A DNA stretch of 64,000 nucleotides from Saprospiraceae bacterium (GCA_019638385.1 JAHBTW010000010.1:87085-151084); one strand, 5' to 3'. Shown: positions 52,613-62,219, counted from the first letter of the stretch. Made by a program: numbers and translations. The notes: generated by a model from the sequence alone, not told the origin.

Positions 52613-53284
52613 TTACGTCACGTCCTCTTCCTCCGCATTTCTCTGCCCGAACAACAGCGTGCCGATGCGCAGCATCGTACTGCCTTCCTGTAGCGCGATG
52701 CGGTAATCGTCGGACATGCCCATTGATATTTCGCGGAAGCGCTCTTCTGCTGCAAAAAAGCGGTTTTTCATTACATCAAATATCCGGTGCAACTGCCGAA
52801 ACTCGCGTCGTACCTGCTCCTCATCGTCGGTGAAAGTAGCCATGCCCATGACGCCGCATAGGCGAATGTTGGGAAGCGCGCTGAAAACATTGGCCGGCCA
52901 TTGTTGCACCTCCTCCCATTGCAGTCCGAATTTGCTCTCCTCCTGTGCGATGTGAAACTGAAGCAGGCAGTCAATGACTCGTTCATTTTTGCGGGCCTGC
53001 TTGTCAATTTCCCGCAACAAATCGAGGCTGTCCACAGAATGGATGAGATGGATAAAGGGCGCGATGTATTTCACTTTGTTGCTTTGCAAATGGCCGATGA
53101 GGTGCCATCGAATGTCTTTGGGCAGAGCCTCGTATTTGGGCAGCAGTTCCTGCACGCGGTTTTCACCGAAATCGCGCTGCCCTTTTTCGTACAGTTCCAG
53201 AATCGCCGCTGTGGGTTTTGTTTTAGAAACAGCCACCAACAGGGCATCCTGCGGTTGGAGTTCTTGTAAGATTTGTTGATACAT
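52613..53284 (-). CDS. YggS family pyridoxal phosphate homeostasis protein
   Basis: 223 aa. TIM-barrel alanine-racemase-like fold without a second domain: LVAVSKTKP with the PLP Lys, DFGENRVQELLPK, WHLIGHLQSNKVKYI, SVDSLDLLREID, GVMGMATFTDD, and SMGMSDDYRIAL with MLRIGTLLFG. Proteins of this family bind PLP and keep its level balanced; no enzyme activity is firmly known. Convergent with the helical protein, 9 bp between stops. Confidence 0.96.
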   Translation of the reverse strand: MYQQILQELQPQDALLVAVSKTKPTAAILELYEKGQRDFGENRVQELLPKYEALPKDIRWHLIGHLQSNKVKYIAPFIHLIHSVDSLDLLREIDKQARKNERVIDCLLQFHIAQEESKFGLQWEEVQQWPANVFSALPNIRLCGVMGMATFTDDEEQVRREFRQLHRIFDVMKNRFFAAEERFREISMGMSDDYRIALQEGSTMLRIGTLLFGQRNAEEEDVT

Positions 53285-53341
53285 CGTGATGCTGATAATT
53301 GCATTGTACCAACAGCCGGATGGGGCGTGAAGTTTTTTGCC

Positions 53342-53460
53342 GCACTACTGGACATTTTTATTTCACGCAACGCCGCAACGCTAGCAACGTTCAATTTTTA
53401 GACTCTTTTCGGCCAAAAACAGGCGCATTTGCAGCGCTGCATGAAAAATGTACAGTAGCA
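53342..53460. repeat. About 120-bp dispersed repeat (copy B)
   Basis: Second copy of the element at 30411-30534, in the same orientation. Ends CACTACTGGACATTTTT and GAAAAATGTACAGTAG are imperfect inversions of each other. It lies between the start of YggS and the stop of the T9SS gene. Confidence 0.75.
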
Positions 53461-53469
53461 TGGTTTTTC

Positions 53470-54981
53470 TCACCTCACTACTACCCGACCACGCCCCAGC
53501 ACCCCCTCGCTCCCTTCCGCCACCGCCACATACACCCCGGCCGGCAAGCCCGGCGGCAGCGCGATGCGATGCTCCGGCTGCCCCGCCGCGAGCGACTGCA
53601 CAAGTACCTGCCGGCCCGTGCTGTCGTATAAGCGCAGGTAAGCCCACGGCGTACCGGGGGCGCCGGTAGCTATGGTGAAATAACCTTGCGCCGGATTGGG
53701 GAAGATGTGCAACGGCTCCGTTTCCGCAAGTGGCCAATGATTTGTGCTGCTGGAAATAATCGAGTCGCAGGGGCTGCCCTGCAGTACGCCGAGATTGAAG
53801 TTTGGGAAATTGGGCAGAGACGAAACAATGATGGGCAGTTCTATCCCGCGTTGAATCACCTGGCAGTCTGTTCCCGGCAAGTCGGGCTGCTCAATGACGT
53901 GCAGGTATGGAGCGAATCCCAAAGTCGTTACGTAGATTTTTCCGTCGGGCGCCAATTGCGGCATGTAGAAATCGGTAGTGGCCGGAAAGTTGTCGGGAAT
54001 ATCCTCTGCATATCCATCATACTCGGCGACTATCGTACCCGAACTTCCGATGTCCGCAGCTTCCACATCAAATTGAAAAACATAGTTGCCGGTGAAATGG
54101 TACAGATACCTCGAATTGGGCGCAAAGGCTACGAGGCTGAAAGGCTCCTGAAATCCTTCCGTTTCATAATATTCTATGAAGAAAAACTCACCGCTACAGC
54201 GGTCAAAGCCCAAAATGGTAAAAAAAGAGAACCCGCCGGCATTGACGTAGTATCGCCCGTCGGGCGAAAAAGTTGCGTTTCCGAAGTCAACCTGTTGGAT
54301 AAGCCCCGGCTGCGTAGGCCCCATGTCTTCTATGCCTTGCGGGCTGAGCAGTAATCGGAGCAGGCTACCGTCGGAATAACGGGGCGCCACAATCCACCAG
54401 TCCCTGCCGTTGGCATGGCGGGTGGCTACTATTTTGCCGTGCTCCAGCGTATCTGTTCGCAAAACGACATTTTTTTCCACTACTGCGCCGTTGCCGTCGT
54501 CCAGTTCCATGTCTATCAGGGAGTAATACAACGGCGATGCGGCGAGACTAATCCCTTCCACGAATATCCCCCCTTCGTGAATCAGCATGTACTTCCCGGC
54601 TTGTTCGGGAACGGGCAGGATCAGAGCACCTTGAGGCATAGACAAACCAAGTGCATCCAGCCCCATCAACCCGCCCGGATTCAGGTTGTGGCCATTCATC
54701 ATAATTTGATGCGATGCGTTGAACACCGATACGCCGTTGGTGTAACACAACAAATTGCCCTGCTCATCGCTAATGGACGCATTGGTGGCCAAAAAGCTCG
54801 TCGGGGGAGTGATGGGAGTGATATCCAATCCGCCTGCGCAAAAATTCAACCCGATACTGCCGTATATCGGGTTCGTAAGCGCTTCAAAATATCCCGTCAA
54901 CCATCGGCAATCAGGGCCGGGCTGCGCCGATGCAGCCGACATGCTCCCAAGGAGCAGGGCAAGAAGTAGTGTTTTTTTCAT
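53470..54981 (-). CDS. Secreted protein with T9SS type A sorting domain (paralogue 1)
   Basis: 503 aa. Signal peptide MKKTLLLALLLGSMSAASAQ. The mature part is a beta-propeller-like domain with repeated phrases (NASISDEQGNLLCYTNG, KYMLIHEGG, IVATRHANGRDWWIVAPRYSDG, FSPDGRYYVN, APDGKIYVTT). The last about 75 residues are a T9SS type A domain (IFPNPAQGYFTI, YLRLYDSTGRQVL, GLPAGVYVAVAE). Expected to be exported and anchored on the surface. Shares long blocks with the gene at 55064-56598. Part of an uncharacterised propeller family. Confidence 0.93.
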   Translation of the reverse strand: MKKTLLLALLLGSMSAASAQPGPDCRWLTGYFEALTNPIYGSIGLNFCAGGLDITPITPPTSFLATNASISDEQGNLLCYTNGVSVFNASHQIMMNGHNLNPGGLMGLDALGLSMPQGALILPVPEQAGKYMLIHEGGIFVEGISLAASPLYYSLIDMELDDGNGAVVEKNVVLRTDTLEHGKIVATRHANGRDWWIVAPRYSDGSLLRLLLSPQGIEDMGPTQPGLIQQVDFGNATFSPDGRYYVNAGGFSFFTILGFDRCSGEFFFIEYYETEGFQEPFSLVAFAPNSRYLYHFTGNYVFQFDVEAADIGSSGTIVAEYDGYAEDIPDNFPATTDFYMPQLAPDGKIYVTTLGFAPYLHVIEQPDLPGTDCQVIQRGIELPIIVSSLPNFPNFNLGVLQGSPCDSIISSSTNHWPLAETEPLHIFPNPAQGYFTIATGAPGTPWAYLRLYDSTGRQVLVQSLAAGQPEHRIALPPGLPAGVYVAVAEGSEGVLGRGRVVVR

Positions 54982-55063
54982 GAGATAATTGATTTTAGAT
55001 TATTGTTCTTCGGTTTGGTGTCGGGGCGACTGCCCGTCACCCCGACACTAACCGCTTGCCGAT

Positions 55064-56598
55064 TCACTTCAGCACCGCCAGTTTCATCGTTTTCATCGCC
55101 CATCCGCCGTACTCCACGCTTACATAATACATGCCTGCGGGCAGGGCGGAGATGTCGAAGCGGTGCTCGCGCAAGCCCGGAGGAAGGTTGTGCCGCTGCA
55201 CGAGCCGGCCCGTGCCGTTGTACACGCACAGGCTGCCCGCAGGAAGCCCCGGGTCGTCGGCTGCCAATACAAAGAAACCCTGTGCCGGATTGGGCAGCAG
55301 ATACAACTGCGGCTCGCTCACTGCCATCGGAGCCGACGACGACGACACCATGAGCGTGTCGCAGGGACTGCCCTCCAGCGCGCCGAGGCGGTAGTTGGGG
55401 AAGTTGGGCAGGGTTTTGTTCAGTTTGGGCAGAAGGACGCTGTGCTGCCGCACATCGCAGGCTTCACCCGGTAGGTCGGGCTGCTCTATGACGTGCATGG
55501 AACGCACGCCATTACTGGATACGATGTATATCTTGCCGTCGGGCGCCAATTGAGACAAATAAAAAACAGTGGGCAGGGTAAAAGACAGCCCCGGTATTAC
55601 TTCCCGGTACCCATCATAGACCGCTACGGTATCCATAGAGGCGGGAATGTCATCGGCCCAAAGGTCGAATTGACGGATTTCATAGGTAGAGGGGTGATAC
55701 ACAAATCGCGAATTGGGCGATATGGCCAGCCCCGCATGGCCCTCGTTGTCGGTGTAATGATACTGCCCCAGCGAAGTAAACTCCCCCGTGCATCGGTCAA
55801 AACCCAAAAAGGTGATGTAGTTGTCGCTCCAATTACGCAAAGCCAATTGAGCATAATAAATGCCGTCGGGCGAAAATATGGCTTGTCCCCAGCCGCTTCG
55901 AAGCCAGTGGTCAATCAACACATACCCGTAATTAATAACACCTTCGGGAGTGAGTAAAAAGCGGAGCAGCCGGTAGCTGTCGAACTCCGCAACCGCAATC
56001 CACCAATCCCTGCCGTTGGCATGGCGGGTAGCTGTAATCTTTCCCGGATTTAGTGTGTCGGAGGTCATGATCACGTTCTTTTCAACTACTGCGCCAAGCC
56101 CATCCTGGAGGTTCATATCTACCATGGCATAGTACAATGGAGAAAGGCTCACCATTCCGTCGCCATTTATGAAGAAAGTAGTCAGGCGCCCGTAAAAAAC
56201 AAAATACTTCCCCGGATTTTCCGGCCAGGGCAGTATGAGTACACCCTGCGGAATGGGGATACCATCTTCATTAAAGCCGGTAGTACCGGGCGTGAGCAGC
56301 CCCGCGCCGTTCAGCATTGGCTGATGTTGCGCATTGGCAATGTAAATGCCGTTGGTGTAAAACAGTAAATTGCCCGCTTCATCGCTGATGGATGCGTTGG
56401 TGAAGTCGAAATCCATAGGACGGTCTATCTCATATATTATTAGAGAGTCTCCGCAAAAATCCATGACGGAAGCTCCCCAAATCAATGAATCAGGTGCGTG
56501 GTCATCATACCCCATCATCCAATAACAATCGTATTTGGCTGGGCTTGTAGCACAACACTGGAGACAGCTACTACGAAAAAGTGGAAATATCTTTTCAT
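55064..56598 (-). CDS. Secreted protein with T9SS type A sorting domain (paralogue 2), frameshifted after the signal peptide
   Basis: Tandem paralogue of 53470-54981, with the same propeller phrases (ATRHANGRDWWI, SPDGIYYAQ, APDGKIYIVS) and the sorting domain (LLPNPAQGFFVL). The open frame reaching to 56668 has no sensible signal peptide. In the neighbouring frame an ATG at 56598 opens MKRYFHFFVVAVSSVVLQAQP. The two frames meet at an AAA run (56536-56534, minus strand): one extra A would read QAQPKYDCYW and restore a single 511-residue protein that aligns with paralogue 1 (AQPGPDCRW). So the gene carries a one-base deletion, or the assembly has a homopolymer error. Confidence 0.82.
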
Positions 56599-56795
56599 AA
56601 CTATATAATGGAGCGAGGCATCTACCGCTTTCGGATAAGATGCCTCGCAGTATGAAACCATTGACCATTTTGCTCAGCTACCGTTCATTAAGCGCATGCC
56701 GTCTCCCATACCTCATAAATACAACCCGCCGGGTAGTACCGACAGGTTCAACTCCACTGTTGCCGTTTCTTTACCGCAATTCAATGGAATCGGCA

Positions 56796-57693
56796 TTACA
56801 ATATCAGCAGTTCTACGTCTTCCCAAGCTTCCGTGTAGGTTTGTTCGTCCTCATACAGCGTTTCCAACAGCGTCTTCACCGAGTCGGGTATTTGGCCCAG
56901 CGTGCCGATGCCCTGCTCTATGTCGTAAAAATGCACCGATAGGCCTGCCTGCTGCGTGTCGGAATAAAACTGCGGCAGATGGTGGCGCCGCTGAGCAATG
57001 CAGGTGCTGCTTTCAGGTTGCGGCATGGTAAAGCTTGCCGGCCATCCACTGCGCTCCCTTGCCGTAGCCGGGCCAATTCAAATCCACCCTCGGCATAGGT
57101 TTCGTAAATCAAATGACATCATCAGGCTGCCGATCCAGGCGCTATGGGGTCGCACTGGTAATAGTCCGACCGACCGGCGCCAAACCAAACCGTCGGGTCT
57201 AATGAACTATTGACCAGAACGTGCTGGGGTAGGGAAGCTGGTCTGTGTGAGTGATGAATTGGGACATGGAAGCCAATCAATATCCCCAACATAGGTGGCG
57301 CTGTAACTGAGTGGCAAGCTTACATCCACCCCATGCCATTGATTGCCCTGCCACTTTTGGGGCGAGGTGACAGCGTTTAGTACAAGTTCATCCCAAGTGT
57401 GAAGGACCAGCTGCACGATGACCTCTCCGCCAATAATTTGAAGTTTTTATCACCGATCAAGGCCCTTGAAATTGACAAACAGTTGCTCGTCATGGTATTA
57501 CCCTGAAAAAAGTAAAAGCGCCTTGCAGTTGTGTAAGCGTAGCGCCGTTGGGAAAATAACAGGGTCAATCACCACATTAAAATCCGGGTCGGGGCAAAGG
57601 CAGGGCGTCCTGCGCCCGCTTTCAAGGCTGTACATCAAAAGAGAACAATCGCCCATTGTAAATACAATTTCGGAATAAAATTCTGATTTTCAT
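56796..57693 (-). pseudogene. Degraded gene with many frameshifts
   Basis: Protein-like segments appear in all three minus-strand frames in succession: an ATG at 57693; PDPDFNVVIDPVIFPTALRL; YHDEQLFVNFKGLD; IIGGEVIVQLVLHTWDELV with WQGNQWHGVDV; LDPTVWFGAGRSDYYQCDP; IYETYAEGGFELARLRQG; and the end FYSDTQQAGLSVHFYDIEQ to the TAA at 56796. At least five shifts or stops separate them, so no intact protein can be made. The family is not recognised. The shifts mostly fall outside long homopolymers, favouring real decay over assembly error. Confidence 0.65.
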
Positions 57694-57849
57694 AATAGGT
57701 GGTTTTAAAGTGAAGAAAAATAGGATTCAGTGCGCAATATAAATTAAAATTTCTTGAAATGCAGAATCGGAATGAATCTACTATAACATTTTTGCAGGGC
57801 TTGCCTCAAGGGCGAATATATACATTTGCACCTCGGCTTACTTCGGCAT

Positions 57850-57872
57850 TGCACTTCGGCAAGCTCAGTGCA
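57850..57872 (+). repeat. REP-like hairpin (copy 3)
   Basis: TGCACT, loop TCGGCAAGCTC, AGTGCA. The loop is a variant of the family and the stem pairs perfectly. Confidence 0.55.
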
Positions 57873-57925
57873 AGCTCAATGTGGCACTCAGCGCATCGCC
57901 TTTTGCACCTTGCCTTTTACCAATT

Positions 57926-57949
57926 TGCACCTCGACTCCGCTCGGTGCA
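57926..57949 (+). repeat. REP-like hairpin with TCGACTCCGCTC loop (copy 4)
   Basis: TGCACC (57926-57931), loop TCGACTCCGCTC identical to copy 2, GGTGCA (57944-57949). Confidence 0.65.
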
Positions 57950-58008
57950 TCGCCTTTTGCCTTCCCGATTCACTGCGTTCATCGGGATGTCGCTTCGCTC
58001 GTTTGCCC

Positions 58009-58038
58009 TTTGGTTTAGCCCCAACATCACTACCTTTG
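58009..58038 (+). promoter_or_regulatory. Promoter of the oligopeptidase gene
   Basis: TTTG near 58009-58012, 18 nt, TACCTTTG (58031-58038). It gives a very short leader before the ATG at 58057. Confidence 0.55.
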
Positions 58039-58056
58039 CGAAAAATAGCGACAACG

Positions 58057-60144
58057 ATGCCCGATAAAAAAATCCCGGCGCCCATTGCGCCCAAACGCCC
58101 CAAATTACTCAGCATACACGGCGATACCCGCACCGATGATTACTACTGGCTCAACGAAAGAGAGAATCAGGAAGTGATTGATTATCTCAATGCTGAAAAC
58201 GAGTATTTGGAAGCCATGACGGCGCATACCAAGCCGTTCCGGGAGCAGCTATTTGAAGAAATAGTGGCGCGATTTAAACAGGAAGACCAATCGGTTCCTT
58301 ACCTGCTCAACGGGTACTACTACCTCACCCGATACGAAGAAGGCAAGGAGTACACCATCTATTCGCGGAAAAAAGGAAGTATGGATGCGCCGGAGGAATT
58401 GCTCCTCGACGTGAACGAACTCGCCGCGCCGCATTCCTATTATGCCGTTTCCGGCCTGTCTGTCAGTCCCGACAACCGCCTGCTCGCATTCGGGGAGGAC
58501 ACCCAAAGCCGCCGCATTTATACCCTGCGATTCAAAGACCTCAGCACCGGCGAATGGCTCCCCGACCGCATCCCCGGCGTCACGGGGCAGGCGGTGTGGG
58601 CTGCCGACAACCGCACGGTGTTTTATACCGCCAAAGACCCGCAAACCCTCCGGGCCTATTGCATCATGCGGCATACGCTCGGCGCTCCGGTGGAGGAAGA
58701 CATGCAGGTATTTCTGGAGGCCGATGAAACCTTCAGTACTTATGTTTCCAAATCCAAATCCCGGAAGTACATCATCATCGGTTCCTCCGCAACGGTATCG
58801 GATGAGTACCGCGTGCTGGAAACGGCTGATCCTTACGGGGCGTTTCGCGTCATACAGCCGAGGGAGCGCGACCTGGAGTACAGCATTGATCACATCGGCG
58901 ATCATTTTTACATCCGAACCAACTGGCAGGCTACCAATTTCCGGCTCATGCGCAGCGCAGAAGACCGCCTCGGGAAGGAACATTGGGAAGACGTAATTCC
59001 ACACCGCAAAGAGGTGCTGCTGGAAAGCGTGGAGCTGTTCAATGATTTTATGGCCGTTTCCGAGCGCGTTGACGGCATTTCAAAAATACGCATCAAAACT
59101 TGGGACGGTCGCTCTGATCACCATATTGATTTTGGCGAAGCAGCTTACCTCGCGGTTCCGGGTATCAATCCCGAACCTGATACACGCGTGTTGCGCATCA
59201 GCTACACTTCCCTCACCACGCCCGTTTCCACCTACGACTACGACATTGATTCCAACCAACTCAGCCTGCTGAAACAGGAAGCCGTGCTGGGAGATTTCGA
59301 CCGGAGTAACTACACCTCCGAACGCATATACGTCACGGCTCGCGACGGCGCCAAAGTGCCGCTGTCCATTGTGTATCGGAAGGGATTTCAAAAAAACGGC
59401 GCCGGGCCGCTGCTACTCTATGCTTACGGTTCTTACGGGCTGAGCATGGACCCTTATTTCACCTCCCCGCGCCTGAGCCTGCTCGACCGGGGTTTTGCCT
59501 TCGCCATAGCGCACATCCGGGGCGGGGAAGAAATGGGGCGGCAATGGTACGAGGACGGCAAGCTGCTCAAGAAAAAGAATACTTTTTTCGATTTTATTGA
59601 CTGTGCAGAACACCTCATCGCCAACCGGTATGCCTCGCCGGGCAACCTCTTCGCGATGGGCGGCAGTGCCGGAGGCTTGCTCATGGGCGCCGTAGTGAAC
59701 ATGCGGCCCGACCTGTGGAAGGGCGTCATTGCCGCCGTGCCCTTTGTGGATGTAATCACCACCATGCTCGACGACACCATCCCGCTCACCACCTTCGAAT
59801 ACGATGAATGGGGCAATCCCAATGATCCCACATACTATGCTTACATGAAGTCGTACTCGCCCTACGACAATGTGGAGGCCAAAGACTATCCGGCGATGTT
59901 GGTCACCACCGGCCTGCACGATTCGCAGGTGCAATACTGGGAACCCGCCAAATGGGTGGCCAAGATGCGCGACCTGAAAACCGACGACCATCCGCTGTAT
60001 TTGTGGACAAACATGGAAACCGGCCACGGCGGCGCATCGGGCCGCTTTGAGCGCTATCGGGAAACGGCGATGGAATATGCGTTTTTGCTGGATTTGGCGG
60101 AGCGGGCTGACGATGGAGAGGGGCCAAATAACTCTCAACCGTGA
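58057..60144 (+). CDS. Prolyl oligopeptidase family protease, oligopeptidase B-like (S9A)
   Basis: 695 aa from ATG 58057; the frame extends upstream through repeats without coding sense. The N-terminal seven-bladed propeller begins DDYYWLNERENQEVIDYLNA. The catalytic domain has the Ser in MGGSAGGLLMGAV, the Asp in TGLHDSQVQYWEP and the His in ETGHGGASGRF. YGSYGLSMDPYF and HIRGGEEMGRQWYEDGKLL are typical of protease II. It cuts short peptides after basic residues. No signal peptide, so cytoplasmic. An 18-bp hairpin overlaps its stop. Confidence 0.95.
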   Translation: MPDKKIPAPIAPKRPKLLSIHGDTRTDDYYWLNERENQEVIDYLNAENEYLEAMTAHTKPFREQLFEEIVARFKQEDQSVPYLLNGYYYLTRYEEGKEYTIYSRKKGSMDAPEELLLDVNELAAPHSYYAVSGLSVSPDNRLLAFGEDTQSRRIYTLRFKDLSTGEWLPDRIPGVTGQAVWAADNRTVFYTAKDPQTLRAYCIMRHTLGAPVEEDMQVFLEADETFSTYVSKSKSRKYIIIGSSATVSDEYRVLETADPYGAFRVIQPRERDLEYSIDHIGDHFYIRTNWQATNFRLMRSAEDRLGKEHWEDVIPHRKEVLLESVELFNDFMAVSERVDGISKIRIKTWDGRSDHHIDFGEAAYLAVPGINPEPDTRVLRISYTSLTTPVSTYDYDIDSNQLSLLKQEAVLGDFDRSNYTSERIYVTARDGAKVPLSIVYRKGFQKNGAGPLLLYAYGSYGLSMDPYFTSPRLSLLDRGFAFAIAHIRGGEEMGRQWYEDGKLLKKKNTFFDFIDCAEHLIANRYASPGNLFAMGGSAGGLLMGAVVNMRPDLWKGVIAAVPFVDVITTMLDDTIPLTTFEYDEWGNPNDPTYYAYMKSYSPYDNVEAKDYPAMLVTTGLHDSQVQYWEPAKWVAKMRDLKTDDHPLYLWTNMETGHGGASGRFERYRETAMEYAFLLDLAERADDGEGPNNSQP

Positions 60145-60177
60145 AAATTTAAAATTTAGTTTTAAATTTTCACGGTT
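60137..60177. terminator. Perfect 18-bp hairpin overlapping the oligopeptidase stop codon
   Basis: AACCGTGAAAATTTAAAA (60137-60154) and its exact complement (60160-60177) enclose TTTAG; the stop TGA (60142-60144) is inside the left arm. There is no T tract beyond, and the stem is A+T rich, so it may be a terminator, an RNA 3' stabiliser, or part of the next promoter. Confidence 0.6.
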
Positions 60178-60182
60178 CCAGT

Positions 60183-60190
60183 TAACTTTG
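60183..60190 (+). promoter_or_regulatory. -7 box just before the AAA/DUF4143 gene
   Basis: TAACTTTG ends 4 bp before the ATG, so the transcript would be leaderless. The -33 region falls in the hairpin. Confidence 0.45.
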
Positions 60191-60194
60191 AGCT

Positions 60195-61367
60195 ATGATA
60201 GAACGGATGCTCTCCTATAGAATACTGCGCGATTTGGCTTGGTCTCCCATCGTCGGGTTAGTAGGATCGCGGCAAGTTGGAAAAACGACGCTCGTCAAGC
60301 ATCTCCAATCTCGAATTGGCAAACCCTCCCTTTATCTTGATCTGGAACTTCAGGAAGACTGGTTTAAATTGGAAGACGCTCAGAGCTATCTTGCCGGACA
60401 CGCAGACAAATGCGTCATCATTGACGAGGTACAAATCAGGCCGGAGCTATTTGCGCTCCTGCGAGCATTGACGGATCAACAAAGAATCCCTGCGCGTTTT
60501 ATCTTACTGGGGTCGGCTTCGCCTCATATTGTCAAACTCAATACGGAGACACTGGCTGGACGCATTGCTTACCACGAGTTGTCGCCTTTTTCTTTTTCGG
60601 AAGTGCGAGGGCTTTTTTCACAAGAAGAACACTTCGTACATGGAGGGTTTCCAGGGGTATTGCTCGCTCCGGAGTCTTTCATCAGTCGGAAATGGTTGGA
60701 TGATTTTACAGAAACCTTCATCCACCGTGATCTTGCCCGTTTGGGGTTTGCCATACCCGCCGGGATTTTAAAAAATATGCTTTCTATGCTTGCGCACCTG
60801 CACGGAAGCCCTCTCAATGTGAGCGCTTTGGCCACTTCGATGGGCGTATCGCAACCCACTGCAAACAAATACTTAGAGCTATTAGAAGGCAGCTTCCTCA
60901 TCCGGCGCTTGCCCCCGTATTTTATCAATATGGGGAAACGATTGACCAAAGCCCCCAAAATGTATCTCCGCGACAGCGGAATGCTCCATTATCTGTTGCG
61001 TGTTTTTGATATGGAAAGCCTCCGGGGCAATCCGGCTGTCGGCACTTCCTGGGAAGGCTATGTTATTGAACAAATCATCCGGGAGGCTCCTGAGTTTTCA
61101 GAATTTTTTTACTACCGCACTCATCACGGAGCCGAGGTGGACTTATTGATGATTACCCCCAAAGGCGAGAAGGTCTGTATTGAAATCAAGTTTTCTGTGG
61201 CGCCGACAATCTCCAAAGGTTTTTACCAAAGTGTAGCAGATATACAACCGAAATTCAAATACGTCATTACGCCTGGAGGCGAAAGATTCGATCGAGCCGA
61301 TGGTTTACGCATCTGCCCCCTGTCCCTGTTTTTATTAGAGGAATTGCCTGCTTTAGCTGCGGAATAA
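60195..61367 (+). CDS. AAA_14 ATPase with DUF4143 domain
   Basis: 390 aa. Walker A GSRQVGKTTLVKHL, Walker B CVIIDEVQIRPELF, sensor LLGSASPHIVKLNTETLAGR. A winged-helix region (LNVSALATSMGVSQPTANKYLELLE) leads to the DUF4143 nuclease-like end (YRTHHGAEVDLLMI, CIEIKFS with acidic and Lys residues of a PD-(D/E)XK fold). Such proteins are widespread, often patchily distributed, and of unknown role; mobile or defence links are suspected. Slightly richer in A+T than neighbours. Confidence 0.93.
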   Translation: MIERMLSYRILRDLAWSPIVGLVGSRQVGKTTLVKHLQSRIGKPSLYLDLELQEDWFKLEDAQSYLAGHADKCVIIDEVQIRPELFALLRALTDQQRIPARFILLGSASPHIVKLNTETLAGRIAYHELSPFSFSEVRGLFSQEEHFVHGGFPGVLLAPESFISRKWLDDFTETFIHRDLARLGFAIPAGILKNMLSMLAHLHGSPLNVSALATSMGVSQPTANKYLELLEGSFLIRRLPPYFINMGKRLTKAPKMYLRDSGMLHYLLRVFDMESLRGNPAVGTSWEGYVIEQIIREAPEFSEFFYYRTHHGAEVDLLMITPKGEKVCIEIKFSVAPTISKGFYQSVADIQPKFKYVITPGGERFDRADGLRICPLSLFLLEELPALAAE

Positions 61368-61373
61368 ACGGAA

Positions 61374-62219
61374 TCATTTGTCTTCCTCATTGATCCTGCT
61401 GCCGCAAAACTTGCAAAACACGGCATTGGCATCGTGTCCTTCCCGCGCACAACTGGGGCATACCTGTGTGGTAACATTTTGGCGGGTCACTTTCTTCACC
61501 ATTTCAGATGTGACAATGCCCGTGGGCACGGCGATGATGGCATAGCCGGTCACCATGAGGATGGCGGCTAAGGCTTGCCCCAGCGGTGTCACCGGCGAAA
61601 TATCGCCGTAACCGACGGTGGTAATGGTGACGATGCACCAATATATACTGCGCGGAATGCTGTCGAACTTTTCATTGACACCGCCCTCAACGAAATACAT
61701 CAAAGCGCCGAATACGAAAGTGAGCAGCAATACGGCAAACAGGAAAATGGATATTTTTTCGCGGCTGGCCCGCAGCGCCCGGATAAGTATATGGCTCTGG
61801 GTGACCAGATGAGCGAGTTTGAAAATGCGAAAAACCCTCAGCAGCCGCAGAACGCGAATCACCATCAGGCTTTGGGCGCCACCCATAACCAGGCTCAGAT
61901 AAGTGGGCAGTATGGAAAGCAGGTCAATGACCCCAAAAAAACTGAGGGCATAGCTCCAACGGTTTTTTACGCTGTACAGGCGCAGCGCATACTCTACCGT
62001 AAAAATGGCCGTGAAGAACCATTCCAGATACACGAAAATCTGGTGATCGTGCTCAGAAAACGTTTTTACGCTCTCCAGCATAACCACCAACACGCTCAAT
62101 ATAATGGCCACTAATAAAAATACGTCGAAGCGCTTACCCGCCTTCGTATCCGCTTCGAATATGATGGTGAAAATTTGTTCGCGCAAGCGACTGTACCCGT
62201 TTCGATTCGGTTTTTCCAT
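61374..62219 (-). CDS. Voltage-gated-like potassium channel with C-terminal zinc ribbon
   Basis: 281 aa. Six transmembrane helices; S4-like MVIRVLRLLRVFRIFKL with regularly spaced Arg (residues 119-135); pore helix and selectivity filter TTVGYGD (200-206). The tail adds a CPSC (254, 257) and CKFCG (269, 272) zinc ribbon after a short linker. A Kv/KvAP-like K+ channel, possibly gated by metal or redox state through the ribbon. Separated by 101 bp (mostly a dispersed repeat) from the upstream MscS gene on the same strand. Confidence 0.94.
   Translation of the reverse strand: MEKPNRNGYSRLREQIFTIIFEADTKAGKRFDVFLLVAIILSVLVVMLESVKTFSEHDHQIFVYLEWFFTAIFTVEYALRLYSVKNRWSYALSFFGVIDLLSILPTYLSLVMGGAQSLMVIRVLRLLRVFRIFKLAHLVTQSHILIRALRASREKISIFLFAVLLLTFVFGALMYFVEGGVNEKFDSIPRSIYWCIVTITTVGYGDISPVTPLGQALAAILMVTGYAIIAVPTGIVTSEMVKKVTRQNVTTQVCPSCAREGHDANAVFCKFCGSRINEEDK

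Larger units (their letters stand above)
57694..58056. other. Intergenic region with REP-like hairpins and promoter candidates
   Basis: No gene seen. It contains two hairpins of the TCGAC..GCTC loop family (57850-57872 and 57926-57949). A TACATTTG box lies at about 57823-57830 with a TTG 17 nt upstream. The likely promoter of the peptidase is at its right edge. Confidence 0.5.
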
